Origin: Candidatus Eiseniibacteriota bacterium
GTDB taxonomy: Bacteria; Eisenbacteria; RBG-16-71-46
Length of the DNA: 38,049 bases
Direction: 5' to 3'
Assembly (NCBI GenBank): GCA_005893225.1
Contig: VBOT01000030.1
Coordinates: 1-38,049 of the forward strand
Part shown: piece by piece, positions 34,516 to 38,049 of the stretch
Layout: every line of letters begins with the position of its first letter
How positions within the stretch are numbered: position 1 is the stretch's first letter
Program-made: the position numbers and the translations under genes
Notes under the pieces: generated by a model
Told to the model about the DNA's origin: nothing
Database searches by the model: none
Seen by the model: the letters and a program-made list of their open reading frames with translations, nothing else

Positions 34516-34655
34516 TCGTGAGATCTCCTGCCGCGGGCGAGGCGGCTCTCTCGGGCGGCGCCTGCCGCCCTTCCGACTCACGGCACGCTCGCCTCGAGCG
34601 GCCGGTCGGCCATTCTAGACATTCGTCCGAGATTCGGGAACGATGCGTTTCCGCC

Positions 34656-35165
34656 ATGACGGTCGAGGACCTTAACCGCCTCCCTTTCGATGCCGCGCGC
34701 GCCGAGCTCGAGCGCTGCTGCGGAGCGTCCGCATGGGTCGAGCGTCTGTGCGCGGCCCGGCCGTTCCGCGACCGGGACCATCTCCTGTCCGAGGCCGAGC
34801 GCGGGGCGCGCGCGCTCACCCCAGGCGACTGGCGCGAGGCGTTCTCTCACCACCCGCGGATCGGCGACCTCGACTCGGTGCGCGCCCGGTTCGGCTCCAC
34901 CGCGGCGTGGGCCGCCGACGAGCAGCGTGGAGCCGCCGGGGCGACCGAGACCACGCTCCGGGCGCTCGCCGAGGGGAACCGCGCCTACGAGGAGAAGTTC
35001 GGTTATATTTTCATCGTGTGCGCGACGGGGAAGGGCGCCGGGGAGATGCTCGCGCTGCTCGAGTCGCGACTGCAGAACGACGCCGACGTCGAGCTCGGGA
35101 TCGCCGCGGAGGAGCAATCAAAGATCACTCGGTTACGCCTCGAGAAGCTGCTGAGCGGGCCGTGA
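34656..35165 (+). CDS. uraD: 2-oxo-4-hydroxy-4-carboxy-5-ureidoimidazoline (OHCU) decarboxylase
   Basis: 169 residues with the all-helical UraD fold. Recognition blocks: VEDLNRLPFDAARAELERCC at the start, DWREAFSHHPRIGDLDSVRA containing the catalytic His, WAADEQRGAAGATETTLRAL with the conserved Glu, and EKFGYIFIVCATGKGAGEML with FxVCATGK. The enzyme converts OHCU to S-allantoin, the last step of urate oxidation. The start at MTVEDL gives the normal length; no strong ribosome-binding site precedes it. The stop overlaps the GTG of uraH (GTGA), so the pair is translationally coupled. Uricase is not in the window and must be elsewhere if the pathway runs from urate. Confidence 0.95.
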   Translation: MTVEDLNRLPFDAARAELERCCGASAWVERLCAARPFRDRDHLLSEAERGARALTPGDWREAFSHHPRIGDLDSVRARFGSTAAWAADEQRGAAGATETTLRALAEGNRAYEEKFGYIFIVCATGKGAGEMLALLESRLQNDADVELGIAAEEQSKITRLRLEKLLSGP

Positions 35166-35506
35166 GCCCGATCACGACTCACGTGCTCGACCTGGCACTC
35201 GGCCGGCCGGCGCCGGGCGTGGCGGTGCGGCTCGAGAGACGAGACGGGTCGAGCGGTTGGGTGATGCTGGCCGAGCGCACCACCGACGAGGACGGGCGCG
35301 TGCGCGACCTGCTCGACGGGGGCCCGGCGCTCGAGCGCGGCCAGTATCGCCTGACGTTCGAGACCGGCGCCTACTTCAAGGTCTTCGGGATGATGACCTT
35401 CTACCCCGAGGTGACCGTGCTCTTCGAGGTTCGCGACCCGACCCAGCACTACCACGTGCCTCTGCTGGTGAGCCCGTACGGGTTCTCGACCTACCGGGGG
35501 AGCTGA
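35162..35506 (+). CDS. uraH: 5-Hydroxyisourate hydrolase (transthyretin-like)
   Basis: 114 residues from a GTG that overlaps the uraD stop. The transthyretin-like fold has its diagnostic ends: SPITTHVLDLALGRPAPGVA at the N-terminus with the catalytic His, and HYHVPLLVSPYGFSTYRGS at the C-terminus with the YRGS tetrapeptide. The central GQYRLTFETGAYF and FYPEVTVLFEVRDP are also conserved. It hydrolyses 5-hydroxyisourate to OHCU, which UraD then decarboxylates, so the operon carries two successive steps. No signal peptide is present, so it is cytosolic. Confidence 0.95.
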   Translation: MSPITTHVLDLALGRPAPGVAVRLERRDGSSGWVMLAERTTDEDGRVRDLLDGGPALERGQYRLTFETGAYFKVFGMMTFYPEVTVLFEVRDPTQHYHVPLLVSPYGFSTYRGS

Positions 35507-35544
35507 GGTCCGGCGGCACGGCTACGGCCGCGGGCGATCGTCTC

Positions 35545-36960
35545 TCAGCCCAGCACGCGCCGCGCGTTCAGGATCTTCACGAACGACCGCCCGCGCAGCT
35601 CGTCCAGCGTGAGGCCGGTGGCCAGCGCTTCGTCCTCGGTCAGCGCCCCGCAGTTGATGCCGCGGATGAAGAAGTTGAGCAGCCCCTGCCCGGTCGCGGC
35701 GTCGTCGAAGACGCTGCCCATCAGGGTCGCCTGGGCGGCCTTCTGGACGAACGCCTTGAGGCGCGCCGCCGCCTCGTCACGGCTCTCGAGGAAGAACGAG
35801 AACACCCCGGCGTAGCGGGTGGGGAGCTGGGCGGGGTTCAGGTCCCAGCCCTGGTAGTAGGCGTTGCGCAGCGAGCTCCGCACGTCGTCGTAGTGGATCT
35901 TCCAGGCGCGGTGGACGGCACGGGCGTTCTCCTCCTGCTGCGCGCGGGTGAGCGGCGGCCCTCCCGGGGAGGCCCGATGCGGGCCCACGGGCATCACCGT
36001 GGTGGCGCCGTCGGAGATCGTGATGCTGGTCCCGGCGAGGCACACCTGGAGAACATGCCGCGCGAAGTCGCAGGCCGGATGCGACGGCACCTGGTGGAGC
36101 GCGGTGATGTTGATGCCGGCGGTGTAGTCGTAGGTGCCGAAGTGCGCCCCGCGGCAGCGCCCGCGCGCCGCGGAGACCAGGTGGGGGACCATGAAGTCGC
36201 CGCGCGGCCCGATGATCGCCTGGGGCGTCTCGATCATCAGCTCGAGCTTCAGCGATCCGGGGAAGAGACCGTTCGCCCGCTCCAGGATCTCGAACGTCTC
36301 GATCAGGGCCGACACCTGCTCGGGAGAGACCACCTTGGGAAGCGTGACCACGAAGTGGGGCGGGATCACCCCGCCGGTCTTGTCGACCAGCGTGGTGACG
36401 AAGAGATCGAGCGTTCGGAGCGCGCGCCGCTGGAGCTCCTGGCTCAGCGGCTTGATGCGGATGCCGACGAAGGGAGGCAGCGTGTGCTCCCGGAGACCCA
36501 GCGCCATCTCCTCGGCCGCCGCTCCGGCGTGGGCGTCTTCCTCGGCGTCGGGCCGGTTGCCGTAGCCGTCCTCGAAGTCGATGCGGAAGTCCTCGACCGG
36601 CTCGTGGCCCAGCTTCTCGATGACGCGCGTGTACACCGCCTCGGCGAGCGAAGCCGTGGTGGGCGATAGCCGGGCGCCGGTCGCGTGACCGAGGGAGCCG
36701 TCCTCCCCGCGAACGCTGGTGAGCCCGATCACGCGCGCGAAGGTGGCCGCGTCGGACGCGTACTCCTCGAGTGATCGCAGCGCCGCGGCGCCGAGCTTCT
36801 GCGCGATGTCGGCCTTGAAGAGGTGCGCCCCGCCGTAGACGGTGTGAACCGGCTGCCGGTCGGGCTTCTCTCCGGGATAGGCTGCGGCGAAACGACGGTT
36901 CGCCTCGCCCAGGCGCGCGACGATGTCGTGCAGAAGGTCGGAATGGAGTGCGGTCGGCAT
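35545..36960 (-). CDS. DUF6986 / HpcH-HpaI-CitE-like TIM-barrel protein
   Basis: 471 residues. Recognition blocks: QPVHTVYGGAHLFKADIAQK near the start, EDFRIDFEDGYGNRPDAEED (acidic cluster), LPPFVGIRIKPLS, LKLELMIETPQAIIGPRG with a likely metal-binding Glu, and CRGAHFGTYDYTAGINITAL. This matches the DUF6986 group of the aldolase/citrate-lyase-beta/malate-synthase-like superfamily, whose members bind Mg and a 2-oxoacid. GAGGAG before the ATG supports the start. DUF6986 genes occur in ureide-degradation clusters of actinobacteria, as I recall. The product of allantoicase is ureidoglycolate, a glyoxylate source, so a glyoxylate-consuming or ureidoglycolate-cleaving role fits, but it is an inference. 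It is convergent with uraH. Confidence 0.8.
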   Translation of the reverse strand: MPTALHSDLLHDIVARLGEANRRFAAAYPGEKPDRQPVHTVYGGAHLFKADIAQKLGAAALRSLEEYASDAATFARVIGLTSVRGEDGSLGHATGARLSPTTASLAEAVYTRVIEKLGHEPVEDFRIDFEDGYGNRPDAEEDAHAGAAAEEMALGLREHTLPPFVGIRIKPLSQELQRRALRTLDLFVTTLVDKTGGVIPPHFVVTLPKVVSPEQVSALIETFEILERANGLFPGSLKLELMIETPQAIIGPRGDFMVPHLVSAARGRCRGAHFGTYDYTAGINITALHQVPSHPACDFARHVLQVCLAGTSITISDGATTVMPVGPHRASPGGPPLTRAQQEENARAVHRAWKIHYDDVRSSLRNAYYQGWDLNPAQLPTRYAGVFSFFLESRDEAAARLKAFVQKAAQATLMGSVFDDAATGQGLLNFFIRGINCGALTEDEALATGLTLDELRGRSFVKILNARRVLG

Positions 36961-37069
36961 GTCGGTCTCCTCGCTGGGAGCGACGAATGTAGGGGCAACG
37001 GGCGGGCGAAGGGAAATCGGGAGGGAGCCGGGACGGGGCCCGTAAGGGGCGGCGTTGCTCTCTCGAGCG

Positions 37070-37840
37070 TTACCGGTAAAACGACTTGAGCTGGCCCCAG
37101 GTTCGGTTGCGCACGGGGACGGTGGAGCAGTTCAAGAAGCAGTCGGTGTGACAGCCGCAAAAACCACCAGGGTTCAACGTCACGCAGTCGGAGACAAAAC
37201 CGGCCCCCGAGACTACGTATGGATGCCCATCGGCGCGTATGTTGATCAACAACGCGGTATTCCAGAAGAGACGGATCGGGTCGGGGCACCCAATGCACTC
37301 GCCCGTTCCATTCTCTACTGCATGGTCCGTGCGGAACGTGACCCTGAACCCAAAATAGTTGGTGTTGGCCAAGAGCTTGAGCGGGGTTTGCCGATAGATC
37401 GTGAGGTAGAACTGACCGCTGCACGGCGTGTCAGGCCGGTAGTCCTTGGCGAACTGAGTCGTCCGCGCGTCCCATGGACTGACAGTGCCGCTGCACAAAG
37501 TGTCCGGTCGTGTGATCGACAGGACGGCCGATCCATTTGCCAGGTCGTTGCAGCCCCCCCTTTCGAAGTGCCAGAAGTCTCCCAGCGGCCGTGCAGGGTC
37601 ATCGTTCCACTCGACGTTCAAGCTGCAATCCATATCGACGACGCTGTCCTGTGTCTCAGCTACCTGGAAGCAGCCAAAGAGGTCGATAGCGCCGCCTCCG
37701 GCGGCGGCGCAGTCAAGCACGTCGTAGGACGTCATGCCCGGAGTCGTGTTGCAGGCTCGCCAGGTCAGATCGATCCCTGCAATCGCACTGGGCGCCGCGA
37801 GGGCCAGCAAGGGCGAACAGAAGAGTAGGGTCTTCTTCAT
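37070..37840 (-). CDS. Cysteine-rich exported protein with C-terminal TWGQLKSFYR tail
   Basis: 256 residues, family not recognised. Start MKKTLLFCSPLLALAAPSAI is a textbook signal peptide with cleavage after SAIA. The mature part begins GIDLTWRACNTTPGMTSYDV, a pattern I know from hypothetical exported proteins of Eisenbacteria-like genomes. It is rich in paired cysteines (VLDCAAAGGGAIDLFGCF, GECIGCPDP, GGFCGCHTDCFLNCST), consistent with disulfides made by a VKOR-DsbA system such as the one in this window. The end NRTWGQLKSFYR repeats the tail of the exported protein at 15836-16633, while the bodies of the two proteins show no similarity. No clear ribosome-binding site precedes the ATG. It may be surface-attached or secreted; no enzyme motif is seen. 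Confidence 0.75.
   Translation of the reverse strand: MKKTLLFCSPLLALAAPSAIAGIDLTWRACNTTPGMTSYDVLDCAAAGGGAIDLFGCFQVAETQDSVVDMDCSLNVEWNDDPARPLGDFWHFERGGCNDLANGSAVLSITRPDTLCSGTVSPWDARTTQFAKDYRPDTPCSGQFYLTIYRQTPLKLLANTNYFGFRVTFRTDHAVENGTGECIGCPDPIRLFWNTALLINIRADGHPYVVSGAGFVSDCVTLNPGGFCGCHTDCFLNCSTVPVRNRTWGQLKSFYR
37073..37102 (-). other. C-terminal TWGxLKxxYR motif (copy 2)
   Basis: The last ten codons encode TWGQLKSFYR, aligned without gaps to TWGRLKTIYR of the first exported protein. It directly follows a cysteine-rich segment (NCSTVPVRNR). Confidence 0.6.
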
Positions 37841-38049
37841 CGTTGGCTCGAGCTGCGCGCTGGCCTGGTTCATAGGCCTCTGCGCGCGCGACACGCTCCG
37901 ATAACCACGGCTCCCAGCCTGCCCTGCGATGTCTCAGCAGGGCTTGCGAGCGCAATCTTCCTGATGAGGCTCCCACCCGGAACCTGGCTTGTCCAGTTCC
38001 TGTCTTCCGTTGCACTTCGAGATCCCGACCCGTCGGCTCGCCCGTGACG

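Overview
The window is about 38 kb of GC-rich bacterial chromosome carrying only chromosomal-type genes. No rRNA, tRNA, CRISPR array, insertion sequence or phage gene was recognised. It resembles a Gram-negative bacterium of the FCB / Candidatus Eisenbacteria / Gemmatimonadota kind. The reasons are a TonB-dependent receptor with a carboxypeptidase-regulatory-like N-terminus, a DUF5916 outer-membrane-type protein, secreted VCBS-repeat and subtilisin-like proteins with FlgD-like C-termini, and frequent GTG starts with 4-base start/stop overlaps. The phylum is inferred from gene content, not proven.

Left part (1-7407, minus strand). A tightly overlapping operon encodes two paralogous MurG/COG4671-like glycosyltransferases, two paralogous APH-fold kinases and the start of an ABC exporter that runs off the left edge. 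It reads like a small pathway that builds, phosphorylates and exports a glycosylated molecule of unknown identity. Upstream of it is a DUF5916 protein whose N-terminus contains a 4 x 9-residue tandem repeat. An 868-base non-coding gap (7411-8278) follows, with several strong hairpins and a possible pseudoknot.

Middle left (8279-15707, plus strand). One operon encodes an ADP/ATP-translocase-like (Npt/Tlc) transporter with C-terminal HEAT repeats, a cyclic-nucleotide-binding-domain protein and a MATE exporter. It is followed by an AIF-like FAD/NADH oxidoreductase and a VKOR-DsbA fusion for disulfide formation.

Middle (15836-22909). Mostly secreted proteins: a 265-residue exported protein ending in TWGRLKTIYR, a VCBS/ASPIC-UnbV protein, an S8 protease, a VOC protein, an unrecognised secreted protein and a small DUF2087 protein.

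Right part (22959-36960). An oligopeptide-type ABC importer (binding protein plus two permeases, no ATPases) is divergent from an allantoinase. The allantoinase is broken by an exact 22-bp tandem duplication. After a TonB-dependent receptor, a polytopic membrane protein and a decayed sirtuin come allantoicase, OHCU decarboxylase, 5-hydroxyisourate hydrolase and a DUF6986 aldolase-like protein. This is most of the route from oxidised urate to ureidoglycolate; uricase and xanthine dehydrogenase are not in the window. The last gene encodes a second exported protein, otherwise unlike the first, ending in TWGQLKSFYR. The shared C-terminal TWGxLKxxYR tail is the most interesting possible new signal here.
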